A DNA stretch of 64,000 nt, from contig NZ_MCAS01000034.1 in the NCBI RefSeq assembly GCF_003610895.1, positions 248,001 through 312,000 of the forward strand, in the 5' to 3' direction. The notes under the pieces are model-generated. The model saw nothing but the letters and a program-made list of their open reading frames with translations, was not told the DNA's origin and ran no database searches. A program made the position numbers and the translations under genes. Positions 54,171 to 63,006 of the stretch are shown piece after piece. How positions within the stretch are numbered: the first letter of the stretch is position 1; each line of letters starts with the position of its first letter. Source of the DNA: Paraburkholderia fungorum (GTDB taxonomy: Bacteria > Pseudomonadota > Gammaproteobacteria > Burkholderiales > Burkholderiaceae).

Positions 54171-54303
54171 GGCTGGAGTAGAGCGCTAAAGCGCTAACTC
54201 CAGCCGACAGCCTTGCATGGGGCCCGAGTAAGAGCTTTGCATGGGACCCGAGTAAGCGCTAAAGCGCTAACTCGGGTCGACAGCTAAAGCGCCAACTCGG
54301 GCC
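54171..54303. repeat. nested hairpin repeats with compensating changes
   Basis: Three related arm pairs lie between the thiolase and YCF48-like genes: GGCTGGAGT/ACTCCAGCC (54171-54205), GACCCGAGT/ACTCGGGTC (54245-54279) and an outer pair GGCCCGAGT/ACTCGGGCC (54221-54229 with 54295-54303) that encloses the second hairpin. The inner parts repeat AAGCGCT-AA-AGCGCT. Units are also joined by repeated CTTTGCATGGG and CGACAG blocks. The stem bases differ between copies but stay paired. Confidence 0.75.
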
Positions 54304-54317
54304 GACAGGAGACAAAA

Positions 54318-55316
54318 ATGAAATCGACACTACCAGGTTTGCTGCTCTCCGCGGCGGTGCTGGGCGCGGCGCTGTTTGCGTTTTCGCCTCGCCCGTTGCC
54401 GGCTTTCGCGGCAACCACCATTCAGGCCGACCGCCTGCAGATCAACGGACTCGCCAAAGCGGGCGCGCGCCTCGTCGCGGTGGGCGAGCGCGGCGTCATT
54501 CTCCTGAGCGACGATGCAGGCGCATCCTGGCGCCAGGCGGCGATGGTCTCCGACGAAGCGTCCACGCTCACCCAGGTGTTCTTCATCTCGCCGCGCATCG
54601 GCATCGCAGTGGGACATGACGGCTGGATCGTGCGCACCGTGGATGGCGGCGCGCACTGGAGCGAGGTGCGTTTCGATCGCAAGCATTCGGACCCGCTGCT
54701 GTCCGTGTGGGGCAACGCGAGCGGACTGGTATTCGCCAGCGGCAGCTTCGGACAGCTATTCGTCTCGCACGACGCGGGCGCCACCTGGACTCAACAGAAA
54801 ACGCCCGCCGACGATCGCCACCTGAACGCGATTGCAGGCGACGCAAGCGGCCGTTTGATGATCGCCGGCGAAACCGGCACGCTGCTGCGTTCGACGGATA
54901 ACGGCGCGACGTGGGAGAAGCGGCCCGTACCTTATCAGGGTTCGCTATTCGGCGTGCTGAAGCTGGAAAACGGCGACTGGCTCGCGTACGGCATGCGCGG
55001 CAACGTGCTGCGCAGCACTGACCAAGGCGACACGTGGACCCATATCGATAGTCGTGTCGGCACCTCGTACTTCGGCGCGGTTCAACTGGCTGACGGCGAA
55101 CTCGTGCTGGTCGGCCAGGGCGGCGCAATCGTCATCTCGCGCGATAACGGGCAGAGCTTCACGGTACGCAAAGTCGGCGGCGTGCAGAGCCTCGCTGCCG
55201 TGGTCGACGCCGGGCATGGTGAGCTTGCCTTGGGCGGCGAGGCGGGCGTGGCGTTGCTGCCGGTTTCGCCAACGATGAGTCCAGCGCCTGCAGCTCCGCG
55301 CGCGTCACCGTCCTGA
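54318..55316 (+). CDS. YCF48-like beta-propeller protein, exported
   Basis: A 332-residue protein with an N-terminal signal peptide ending AFA and repeated BNR/YCF48 blades: LLSDDAGASWRQ, IVRTVDGGAHWSEV, LFVSHDAGATWTQ, LLRSTDNGATWEK, VLRSTDQGDTWTH and VISRDNGQSF. It should form a periplasmic propeller. The gene directly precedes an RND/MMPL transporter gene; such pairs recur in catabolic loci for hydrophobic compounds, often with DUF1329 and DUF1302 proteins. GACAGGAGAC precedes the ATG. A role in assembling or assisting the transporter is inference. Confidence 0.85.
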   Translation: MKSTLPGLLLSAAVLGAALFAFSPRPLPAFAATTIQADRLQINGLAKAGARLVAVGERGVILLSDDAGASWRQAAMVSDEASTLTQVFFISPRIGIAVGHDGWIVRTVDGGAHWSEVRFDRKHSDPLLSVWGNASGLVFASGSFGQLFVSHDAGATWTQQKTPADDRHLNAIAGDASGRLMIAGETGTLLRSTDNGATWEKRPVPYQGSLFGVLKLENGDWLAYGMRGNVLRSTDQGDTWTHIDSRVGTSYFGAVQLADGELVLVGQGGAIVISRDNGQSFTVRKVGGVQSLAAVVDAGHGELALGGEAGVALLPVSPTMSPAPAAPRASPS

Positions 55317-55413
55317 GTTCGCGGCTTCGTTCTCCGAAATTCCATAGCGCGCCCGCCGGCCACTAAATCGCCACGCCCGCCGCGCTCCCAGTTGCCTTGC
55401 CGTGAGACGCATC

Positions 55414-57924
55414 ATGAACGCATCGTCCCGTCCTTCTCCGTCCCGTCTTTCACGTTTTGTCGAACGTTGCGCCGACGCCATCATGCGGCACAGGCGCATC
55501 CTGCTGACGCTGTGTCTCGCACTGACCGTCGCACTGGGCTGTTCCGCCACGCGTCTGCGGCTCGATCCCGGGTTCAACAAGATGATCCCGATGCAGCATC
55601 CGTATATGCAGGTGTTCAACCGCTATGCGAGCGCCTTTCCGGGCGCGAACACGATCCTCGTGAGTCTGCGCTGGAAGGGCCACGGCGACATCTACAACCC
55701 GGCGTTCATGGACGCTCTGCGTCACGCAACCGATGACGTGTTCTTCATTCCGGGCGTGAATCGCTCGCGCGTGTTCTCGCTGTTCACGCCGAACGTGCGC
55801 TATACGGAGGTCACCGAGGCGGGTTTTCGTGGCGACGTGGTCGTGCCCGGTCAGTTCAGCAGCAGCAATCCCGACGACCTTGCGAAAGTACGCCGCAACG
55901 TGGCGCGTTCCGGACAAATCGGCCGGCTGGTCGGCAACGACCTGCATTCCGCGCTGATCCGCGCGGAGTTGCGCGAGACCGATCCGGTTACCGGCAAGCA
56001 TCTGGATTACAGCGCGGTGGCGCGCCAACTTGAACAGATTCGCGCGCGCTATTCGAACCAGGATGTCGAGGTCGACATCATCGGCTTTGCGAAACTCGTG
56101 GGGGACGTGGAGCAGGGAATCAGTGGCGTGATCGGGTTTTTCGCGCTCGCGTTCCTGATTACCGCTGCGTTGCTGTTTGCGTACACGCGCTCGGCGAAGA
56201 CCACGGTGCTGGCGTTGTTCGTTGCGCTGCTGCCGGTGGTGTGGCTGCTCGGCGCGTTGCCGGTGCTGGGTCTCGGTATCGATCCGATGTCGATTCTCGT
56301 GCCGTTCCTGATCTTTTCGATCGGCGTCTCGCATGCGGTGCAGATGACCAATGCGTGGAAGCAGGCGCTGGTCGCCGGCATGTCCCCGGCCGATGCGGCA
56401 CGCGACGCGTTTCGCAAACTGTTTGTGCCGGGTACCGTTGCACTGCTGACGAATGCGCTCGGTTTCATGGTGATCATGCGCATCCAGATTGAGATTGTGC
56501 GCGAGCTGGGTGTCACGGCATGCCTTGGTGTGCTGCTGATGATTGTCACCAACAAGGTGTTTCTGCCGATCCTGTTGTCGTACACGCGACTGGAAGCGGG
56601 TACCCTGGCGCGCGCGCAAAGCCGCGCGGTGCAAGGCGGCAGCCGGCTGTGGAAGCGCTTCGCGATCTTCGCCCGGCCCGCGCCGGCGCTCGGCGTGTTC
56701 GTGATCGCCTTGCTGTTGCTCGCGTTCGGCGCGCGGGAGTCGCGCAATCTGCAGATTGGCGATATCGGCGCCGGAGCGCCGGAGTTGCGCGCCACGTCGC
56801 GCTACAACCTCGATAACGCGCGTATCACGAGCCAGTACAACATCGGCGTGGATGCGCTCGCGGTGATTGTCGAGACGACGGGTTACGACGACGCCTGCCT
56901 GCATTACCCGGTGATGAGCGCGATCGAGCGCTTCGAGATGGCGATGCGCGGCGTGGCGGGTGTGCAGTCGGTGGTGAGCGTGCCTTCGCTCGCGAAGATA
57001 TCGATTGCCGCTTTCAACGAGGGCAATCCGCGCTGGGGCGCACTGCCGCGTTCGAGCGACGGTCTCACGCAAGGTGCGAGTGCGTTCGATCCGGATAACG
57101 GCATGAACACTGAGAACTGCCAGGCGATTCAGGTGCTGATCTACACCACGGACCACGAGGGCAAGACGATCGCGCACATCGTCGACGAAATCAAACGGCT
57201 GGCCGCTGAAGATCACACACCGAACATTGCGTTCCGGCTCGCGGGCGGCAACGTGGGTGTGATGGCCGCGACCAACGAAGCGGTGGGCGACGCCGAAGTG
57301 GCGATGCTGCTGTCGATTTTTGGTGCGATCGCGTTGTTGTGCTTCGTGACGTTCCGCTCGTGGCGTGCGGTGTTGTGCATCGTCGTGCCGCTGACGGTGG
57401 TGTCGATCTTGTGCAACGCGGTAATGGCGTGGCTCGGCATCGGTTTGAAGGTTGCCACCTTGCCGGTGATTACGCTGGGTGTTGGCGTGGGTGTCGACTA
57501 CGGCATCTACCTGTACGAACGCTTGCAGCATGAGGTACGCGGCGGCGCCACCTTGCCCGAGGCGTTCGCGGCTGCGATGCGTCAACGCGGCACCGCGGCC
57601 CTGTTTACTGCGGTGACCATGTTCATCGGCGTGGGGACGTGGGCGTTTTCCGCGCTCAAGTTCCAGGTGGACATGGGCGTGCTGCTTGCCTTCATGTTCC
57701 TCGTCAATCTGTTCGGCGCGGTGTTTCTGCTGCCGGCGCTTGCGGCATGGCTTGGGGTGGAGCGGGCCGAGCGGCGAGCAGGTGCGAGGGCTGGCGCGAC
57801 GGGCGCGGCCGTGGCGAAGGAATCGAACATGCCGAATGCAACGGATGCCCCCGTGCGTGGTGCGGCATCGGCTTCCGGCGAAGTCGAGCCGGCTGCGCTC
57901 GAGCATGGCAATCCGGCGCGCTAG
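55414..57924 (+). CDS. RND/MMPL-family transporter
   Basis: An 836-residue membrane protein with the duplicated RND layout: an N-terminal helix, a large periplasmic loop, a cluster of helices (about 230-400), a second helix and loop, and a final helix cluster (about 630-790) containing GVGVGVDYGIYLYERL. It lacks tripartite-efflux features and resembles MMPL/HpnN-type lipid transporters. Next to a YCF48-like gene in a steroid locus it may move steroids or their products across the envelope; direction and substrate are inferred. A GTG four codons upstream is an alternative start. Confidence 0.88.
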   Translation: MNASSRPSPSRLSRFVERCADAIMRHRRILLTLCLALTVALGCSATRLRLDPGFNKMIPMQHPYMQVFNRYASAFPGANTILVSLRWKGHGDIYNPAFMDALRHATDDVFFIPGVNRSRVFSLFTPNVRYTEVTEAGFRGDVVVPGQFSSSNPDDLAKVRRNVARSGQIGRLVGNDLHSALIRAELRETDPVTGKHLDYSAVARQLEQIRARYSNQDVEVDIIGFAKLVGDVEQGISGVIGFFALAFLITAALLFAYTRSAKTTVLALFVALLPVVWLLGALPVLGLGIDPMSILVPFLIFSIGVSHAVQMTNAWKQALVAGMSPADAARDAFRKLFVPGTVALLTNALGFMVIMRIQIEIVRELGVTACLGVLLMIVTNKVFLPILLSYTRLEAGTLARAQSRAVQGGSRLWKRFAIFARPAPALGVFVIALLLLAFGARESRNLQIGDIGAGAPELRATSRYNLDNARITSQYNIGVDALAVIVETTGYDDACLHYPVMSAIERFEMAMRGVAGVQSVVSVPSLAKISIAAFNEGNPRWGALPRSSDGLTQGASAFDPDNGMNTENCQAIQVLIYTTDHEGKTIAHIVDEIKRLAAEDHTPNIAFRLAGGNVGVMAATNEAVGDAEVAMLLSIFGAIALLCFVTFRSWRAVLCIVVPLTVVSILCNAVMAWLGIGLKVATLPVITLGVGVGVDYGIYLYERLQHEVRGGATLPEAFAAAMRQRGTAALFTAVTMFIGVGTWAFSALKFQVDMGVLLAFMFLVNLFGAVFLLPALAAWLGVERAERRAGARAGATGAAVAKESNMPNATDAPVRGAASASGEVEPAALEHGNPAR

Positions 57925-57991
57925 CGGATAGCTACGGACAACGGCGGACACCGACGGGCGCGAATGGCGCCGCTGAAGTAGCTGAAGTCCC

Positions 57992-58009
57992 TAGTCCGTC
58001 GGGACGATG
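57992..58009 (+). promoter_or_regulatory. 18-bp operator-like motif, site 6 (kshA)
   Basis: TAGTCCGTCGGGACGATG matches the full consensus with a perfect GTCC-N4-GGAC core. It lies 121 bases before the kshA ATG, in the gap after the RND gene, with a -10-like CTTATC about 20 bases downstream. This implies that kshA has its own promoter separate from the long operon. Confidence 0.68.
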
Positions 58010-58130
58010 AAGGCGGAGTGCGTCGCGCTTATCGTCGAGCGTGAGCATGAAGGTCTGCGCCCGCTGCGCAGAAGCACCGATGACGGCGGCTATTCAGAAG
58101 CGCCGTCTTTTCCATTGGAGGAGATAAGAG

Positions 58131-59207
58131 ATGTCCGCACGTCCCTACAGAATTGAAGCACAGCCGTTGGTGCAGCGATATGCGCGCGGCTGGCATTGCC
58201 TTGGACTTGCCAGCGAATACAAGGACGGCAAGCCGCACACGCTGAACATTTTCGGCCAGCGTCTTGCCGCGTTTATGGATTCGCAGGGTCGGGTGAACGT
58301 GGTGGACGGTTTTTGTCCGCACATGGGCGGCGATCTGAGCACTGGCCGTGTGGACGGTGACACGCTGGTGTGTCCGTTTCACGGCTGGCAGTGGGACGGC
58401 GAGGGCAACTGCCAGTCGATTCCCTACTGCAAGCGGATTCCGCCGAAGGCAAAGATCGGCACGTGGCAGACTTGCGAGCAGAACCGGTTACTGTTCATCT
58501 GGCACGATCCGGAAGGCAATCCGCCGGGCGAAGACGTCGCGATTCCGCGCATTGACGCATGTTTCTCCGACGAGTGGTCCGATTGGGTCGTCGACCTGAT
58601 GACGATCGGCACCAACTGCCGCGAGCTGGTCGACAACATTTCCGACATGGCGCACTTTGCCACGGTGCATGGCGCACCGGTCGACTACTTCGCGAATCTT
58701 TTCGAAGGACATAAAGCGACGCAACTGCTGGTTGGCCGCAGCGAACGTCTGGGCGACGACGAGCTGGTTGCGCTATCCACATACTTTGGCCCGGCGTACC
58801 ACATCACGGAAATGACGGGACAAAGCGGTGGTCATCCGATTCACTCGATTCTGCTGAATTGCCATGTGCCGATTGACATGAACAGCTTCGAGCTGCGTTA
58901 TGGGGTGATGGTGAAGAAGGTGCCGGGTTTATCGGACGAACAGAACATGGAGATTGCACGGGCTTACTCGAAGCAGGCGCAGGCCGCGTTCTATGAGGAT
59001 GTGGCGATCTGGGACACGAAGACGCGGATCGACAATCCGTTGTTGTGCGAGGGCGATGGGCCGTTGTATCAGATGCGGGACTGGTACTCGCAGTTTTATC
59101 TCGATGCAGCGGATGTGCGGCCTTCGAGCACGGCGAGAAAGGTGGTGGAGATCAAGGTGCGGGATGGGGGGGAGCCGCCGGCTTTGCGGCATGTGTTTGA
59201 GGAATAA
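58131..59207 (+). CDS. kshA: KshA, Rieske oxygenase of 3-ketosteroid 9alpha-hydroxylase
   Basis: A 358-residue Rieske non-heme iron oxygenase. The 2Fe-2S ligands are Cys62, His64, Cys81 and His84 (CPHMGG and CPFHGW); the mononuclear iron histidines are His175 and His180 in DNISDMAHFATVHG. KshA with KshB hydroxylates C9 of 3-ketosteroids, which with KstD action makes ring B fall open. GAGGAG precedes the ATG. The gene is separated from kshB by about 21 kb and is convergent with hsaF across a large repeat element. Confidence 0.92.
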   Translation: MSARPYRIEAQPLVQRYARGWHCLGLASEYKDGKPHTLNIFGQRLAAFMDSQGRVNVVDGFCPHMGGDLSTGRVDGDTLVCPFHGWQWDGEGNCQSIPYCKRIPPKAKIGTWQTCEQNRLLFIWHDPEGNPPGEDVAIPRIDACFSDEWSDWVVDLMTIGTNCRELVDNISDMAHFATVHGAPVDYFANLFEGHKATQLLVGRSERLGDDELVALSTYFGPAYHITEMTGQSGGHPIHSILLNCHVPIDMNSFELRYGVMVKKVPGLSDEQNMEIARAYSKQAQAAFYEDVAIWDTKTRIDNPLLCEGDGPLYQMRDWYSQFYLDAADVRPSSTARKVVEIKVRDGGEPPALRHVFEE

Positions 59208-59232
59208 AGGTTTGTTTTTTTTGCCTGCGCGG

Positions 59233-60055
59233 CGCTTTGGTTGTGGTTTTATGGCGTTGGCCTTTCCTTGTTGTGTTAGTGGTCTATTAGTGTTGCCCCT
59301 GTGCGGGGCGGCACTTACTTTCTTTGCCGCCGCAAAGAAAGATAAGCAAAGAAAGCGGCTCACCCCGCCAGCTTATAAGTGGGTCCCCCGCACAGTTGCG
59401 GTAGTGGTGCATCTGGAATCCGTGCTCTCGCACATTCGGCGCTCGTGACAAGGGCGTCATTCTTCCGGCGGCGCTGCGCGCGCCGACGCGGTAGTTCACT
59501 AAACCGCTTGTCGTTTGCACCTCAGCGGTACTTACTAATGCGGCATGTCGTACCTGAGACCCGCTCGTTTCACGAGCGGTGTGTCGTACTCGAGTACTTC
59601 GCAAAGCGGCGTGGCGCTGGCACCCTGCAGCACCTGCGTATCGTTAGCTATGTTTAGCGTCGACCACGCTTCCAACGCGCAGAGCCGGTTGGTCTTTCGC
59701 CGAGGCGAAGCCGATGGCCCCCGCTGCGTGAAACGAAACCAAGCCAATGGCCCCGGCCACGCGAAACGAAGCCTCGGGTTTCCCTGGCAGACCCATCCGC
59801 GACGCACGCAGTGCGGAGTGGGAGCGAATGAGCGCTGTGTCGCTAACGCGGAGTGTGCGAGAACACAGATTCCAGATGCACCACTACCGTGGCTGTGCGG
59901 GGGACCCACTTATGAGCTGGCGGTGTGAGCCGCTTTCTTTGCTTATCTTTCTTTGCGGCGGCAAAGAAAGTAAGTGCCGCCCCGCACAGGGGCAACACTA
60001 ATAAACCAATAACAATTCAAGGAAAGGCCAACGCCGTAAGCGCACAGCCAAACCA
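59233..60055. repeat. about 820-bp inverted-repeat element between kshA and hsaF
   Basis: Imperfect arms of roughly 220 bp (about 59233-59455 and 59833-60055) are reverse complements, and the centre shows no coding frame of note. Within the arms a 27-base unit (59288-59314 inverted, 59974-60000 direct) matches exactly. A third copy (60139-60165) lies just outside and overlaps the last three bases of hsaF. I see no transposase and no target-site duplication. The whole 59208-60162 gap holds no supportable gene. Confidence 0.75.
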
Positions 60056-60132
60056 GACCAATAAGAAACCAAGGAAAGGCCAAAAAGCCAGCTCAAGGAA
60101 AGGCCAAAGAAATCAGAACAAGGAAAGGCCAA
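60018..60132 (+). repeat. four irregular copies of CAAGGAAAGGCCAA
   Basis: The 14-mer occurs at 60018-60031, 60070-60083, 60094-60107 and 60119-60132, with a fifth, inverted copy at 59257-59270 in the left arm of the large inverted repeat. Spacers of 38, 10 and 11 bases are uneven and AC-rich. The cluster lies between the inverted-repeat element and the hsaF stop. Confidence 0.7.
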
Positions 60133-60162
60133 AAAAAAGTGCCGCCCCGCACAGGGGCAACA

Positions 60163-61197
60163 CTACAACACCAACACCCCCCGCTCGCGGGCCAACGTCA
60201 ACGCCGTATCTTCAATCATGTCCTCCTGCCCGCCGACCAGGCGCCTCCTCCCCATTTCGACAAGAATATCCCGCGCCGGAACCCGATACTTCGCTTCAGC
60301 CCGCTTGGCAAACAGCAAAAACGACGAATAAACCCCCGCATACCCAAGCGTCAACGCATCGCGATCAATCCGGATCGGCGCATCCATAATCGGCACCACC
60401 AGATCCTCGGCGACATCCGAAATCCCAAACACGTCAACGCCAGTCTCAATCCCCATCCGCTCGCACACGGCGATAAAAACCTCCATCGGCGTATTGCCGG
60501 CACCCGCCCCAAGCCCCGCCGCGGCCGCGTCAATGCGATTGGCCCCGGCAGCAATAGCCGCAATCGAATTGGCAACGCCCATCGCAAGATTGTGATGCCC
60601 GTGAAACCCCAGTTCCGTCTCAGGTTTCAACGCGGCGCGAACAAGAGCAATCCGTGCAGTCACATCGTCAGGCAACATATAGCCCGCCGAGTCGGTGATA
60701 TAGATGCAATTCGCTCCATACGACTCCATCAGCTTCGCCTGGCTCGCGAGCTGCTCCGGCGGCGACATATGCGCCATCATCAGAAAGCCCACCGTGTCCA
60801 TCTCCAGCTTGCGGGCAAGCCCGATGTGCTGCTCGGACACGTCCGCTTCCGTGCAATGCGTCGCCACACGAATCGTGTGCACGCCAAGCCCGTGCGCCAT
60901 GCGCAAATGGTCAACCGTGCCGATGCCCGGTATCAACAGCGCAGACACCCTGGCCTGTTTCAGTTCGGCGATTACGGCGCTCAGATACGCCTCGTCGGTC
61001 TGCGCCGGAAAACCGTAGTTGACCGATGCGCCACCCAGGCCGTCGCCGTGCGTGACTTCAATGAGCGGCACACCGGCAGCGTCGAGGCCACGCGCGATGG
61101 AGCGCATCTGATCGAGCGAAATCTGGTGACGCTTGGGGTGCATGCCGTCGCGCAACGTCATGTCGTGGACGGTGATGCGGGTTCCTGCTAAAGACAT
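60163..61197 (-). CDS. hsaF: HsaF-like 4-hydroxy-2-oxovalerate/oxohexanoate aldolase
   Basis: A 344-residue DmpG-type aldolase: the catalytic arginine region TLRDGMHPKRHQ begins near residue 14, and a metal-site histidine cluster GFHGHHNLAMG lies near residue 200. In the steroid pathway HsaF splits 4-hydroxy-2-oxohexanoate into pyruvate and propanal, which passes through a tunnel to HsaG. It starts nine bases after hsaG and is the last gene of the minus-strand operon. BphI/MhpE homologues from aromatic pathways are the alternative. Confidence 0.92.
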   Translation of the reverse strand: MSLAGTRITVHDMTLRDGMHPKRHQISLDQMRSIARGLDAAGVPLIEVTHGDGLGGASVNYGFPAQTDEAYLSAVIAELKQARVSALLIPGIGTVDHLRMAHGLGVHTIRVATHCTEADVSEQHIGLARKLEMDTVGFLMMAHMSPPEQLASQAKLMESYGANCIYITDSAGYMLPDDVTARIALVRAALKPETELGFHGHHNLAMGVANSIAAIAAGANRIDAAAAGLGAGAGNTPMEVFIAVCERMGIETGVDVFGISDVAEDLVVPIMDAPIRIDRDALTLGYAGVYSSFLLFAKRAEAKYRVPARDILVEMGRRRLVGGQEDMIEDTALTLARERGVLVL

Positions 61198-61206
61198 GGG
61201 GACTCC

Positions 61207-62106
61207 TTACGCGGTGGCAGGGGATGCGGCAAGCATCTGTTGGGCAAAGACTTCGGCGGTACGCGCGGCAGCGGCGGTCATGATGTCGAGGTTGCCCGCG
61301 TACTTCGGCAGATAGTCGCCGAGACCTTCGACCTCCATGAACACGGACACGCGGCGGCCGTCGAACACCGGGCCGTTTTTCAACGTATAGCCGGGCACGT
61401 ACTGGCGCACCTCCTCGATCATGGCGTGCACGGATGCCGTGATTGCTTCGATGTCCGGATCGGTTTCGGTCAGGCAATGGATCGTGTCGCGCATGATGAG
61501 CGGCGGCTCGGCCGGATTGATCACGATGATGGCCTTGCCTGCCGCAGCCCCGCCAATCTGCTCGATGGCAAGCGTTGTGGTGCGGGTGAACTCGTCGATG
61601 TTCTTGCGCGTGCCAGGTCCGACCGAACGCGACGATACGGTTGCGACGATCTCGCCGTACGCCACGCGCTGTACGCGTGAAACTGCATACACCATCGGAA
61701 TCGTCGCCTGTCCGCCGCAGGTGACCATATTGACGTTCATGGCCTGCTGGTCGATCTGCGCAGCAAGGTTGACCGGCGGCACGCAGAACGGGCCGATCGC
61801 GGCGGGCGTCAGGTCGATCACGCGCACGCCGCGCGCGGTCAGCTTGTCGGAATGCTCGCGGTGCACGTACGCGGAAGTCGCGTCGAAGGCGATGCGGATA
61901 TCGTCGGCGGCGAGATGCGGCAGCAGGCCGTCAATGCCGTCGGCGGTTGTTTTGAGCCCCATTTCGCGGGCGCGCGCGAGGCCGTCGGAGCCGGGGTCGA
62001 CGCCCACCATCCACACGGGTTCGAGCACCGCGCTGCGGCGCAGTTTGTACAGCAGATCGGTGCCGATATTGCCGGGCCCGATCAGCGCGCATTTAATCTT
62101 GCTCAT
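61207..62106 (-). CDS. hsaG: HsaG-like acylating aldehyde dehydrogenase
   Basis: A 299-residue DmpF-type dehydrogenase with the NAD motif GPGNIG (10-15) and the catalytic cysteine Cys130 in MVTCGGQA. It converts the propanal or acetaldehyde released by HsaF to the acyl-CoA using NAD+ and CoA. The order hsaE-hsaG-hsaF in one minus-strand operon is the usual meta-pathway tail. The length is typical of the family (about 300-315). Confidence 0.92.
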   Translation of the reverse strand: MSKIKCALIGPGNIGTDLLYKLRRSAVLEPVWMVGVDPGSDGLARAREMGLKTTADGIDGLLPHLAADDIRIAFDATSAYVHREHSDKLTARGVRVIDLTPAAIGPFCVPPVNLAAQIDQQAMNVNMVTCGGQATIPMVYAVSRVQRVAYGEIVATVSSRSVGPGTRKNIDEFTRTTTLAIEQIGGAAAGKAIIVINPAEPPLIMRDTIHCLTETDPDIEAITASVHAMIEEVRQYVPGYTLKNGPVFDGRRVSVFMEVEGLGDYLPKYAGNLDIMTAAAARTAEVFAQQMLAASPATA

Positions 62107-62139
62107 CAGTGCATCCTCAAGGAAAAGACAGTCAAACGG

Positions 62140-62922
62140 TCAGATGAAGCGCACGGAACAACTGCCGATGCCTTCAATCCGCATGTGCAACTGGTCGCCG
62201 CGCGTGACGGGAATCAAGGCCGCCAGCGAACCCGACAGCACGACTTCTCCCGCGAGCAACGGCACACCGAGTTCGCCCAGCGTGTTCGCGAGCCATGCAA
62301 CGGCGTCGGCCGGATGGCCCAGCGCGGCGGCGCCGACGCCTTCTGCGGCCAGCGTGCCGTTCTTGTCGAGCGTCATGCGGCAGGCGGCGAGATCGAGCGT
62401 GTGTGGCGCGACGCGTTCGTCGCCGAGCACGTAGACGCCGCAGGACGCGTTGTCGGCCACCGTGTCGCCGATGCGAATCGCCCAATCGCGGATGCGGGAA
62501 TCGACGATCTCGAAGCACGCGCCGACCGCTTCGGTTGCTGCAAGCACGGCCTCTCGCGTGATGCCCGGGCCGCGCAGATCGTCCTTCAGATAGAAGGCAA
62601 TTTCGCCTTCTGCACGCGGCGCGATCAGCTTGTCGATCGGGATGTCCTCGCCGGCGACGTAGTGCATGCCGGAGAGCAGCACGCCGAAATCCGGCTGGCG
62701 CACGTCGAGCATGTCCTGCACGGCCTGGCTTGTCACGCCGATCTTCTTGCCGACAATGGTTTCGCCCGCTTCAATGCGACGGGCGACGAAGTGCTGCTGC
62801 ACGCGGTAGGCGTCGGCGAGCGGCAAACCCGCGGCGCGCGCCGAGAACGGTGCGATCGGCGCGCGCTCGCGCCATGCGTGGTAAAGCTCGTCGCCGAGCG
62901 TGGTGTGAAGTGTCGAAGTCAT
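62140..62922 (-). CDS. hsaE: HsaE-like 2-hydroxydienoate hydratase
   Basis: A 260-residue hydratase of the MhpD/FAH-like family, with KIGVTSQAVQDMLDVRQPDFG, the PRAEGEIAFYL metal-site segment with its glutamate, and LGHPADAVAWLANTL near the C-terminus. It adds water to the 2-hydroxydienoate produced after ring A cleavage, giving the HsaF substrate. It is the first of three clustered hsa genes on this strand and follows the DUF1329 gene by about 85 bases. Confidence 0.9.
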   Translation of the reverse strand: MTSTLHTTLGDELYHAWRERAPIAPFSARAAGLPLADAYRVQQHFVARRIEAGETIVGKKIGVTSQAVQDMLDVRQPDFGVLLSGMHYVAGEDIPIDKLIAPRAEGEIAFYLKDDLRGPGITREAVLAATEAVGACFEIVDSRIRDWAIRIGDTVADNASCGVYVLGDERVAPHTLDLAACRMTLDKNGTLAAEGVGAAALGHPADAVAWLANTLGELGVPLLAGEVVLSGSLAALIPVTRGDQLHMRIEGIGSCSVRFI

Positions 62923-63006
62923 CGCGAGCGCGAATAGAAAGGGAAAAGCGCCGGGGCTGGATCGGAATCCGTCCCCGGCCGTGGTTTCAAGAGGGGCGCA
63001 ACGAAA

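Noticed and set aside
59208..59232. T-rich stretch after kshA as a rho-independent terminator
   Set aside because: The run of T has no adjacent upstream stem; termination more likely involves the inverted-repeat element that follows.
59379..60001. Several open frames of 80-165 codons inside the inverted-repeat element
   Set aside because: They occur in mirrored pairs because the sequence is an inverted repeat, and have no domain, no plausible start context and no support as genes.
60018..60132. Repeated CAAGGAAAGGCCAA suggested a CRISPR array
   Set aside because: Repeats are only 14 bases, spacers are 10-38 bases and uneven, and no cas genes are present.
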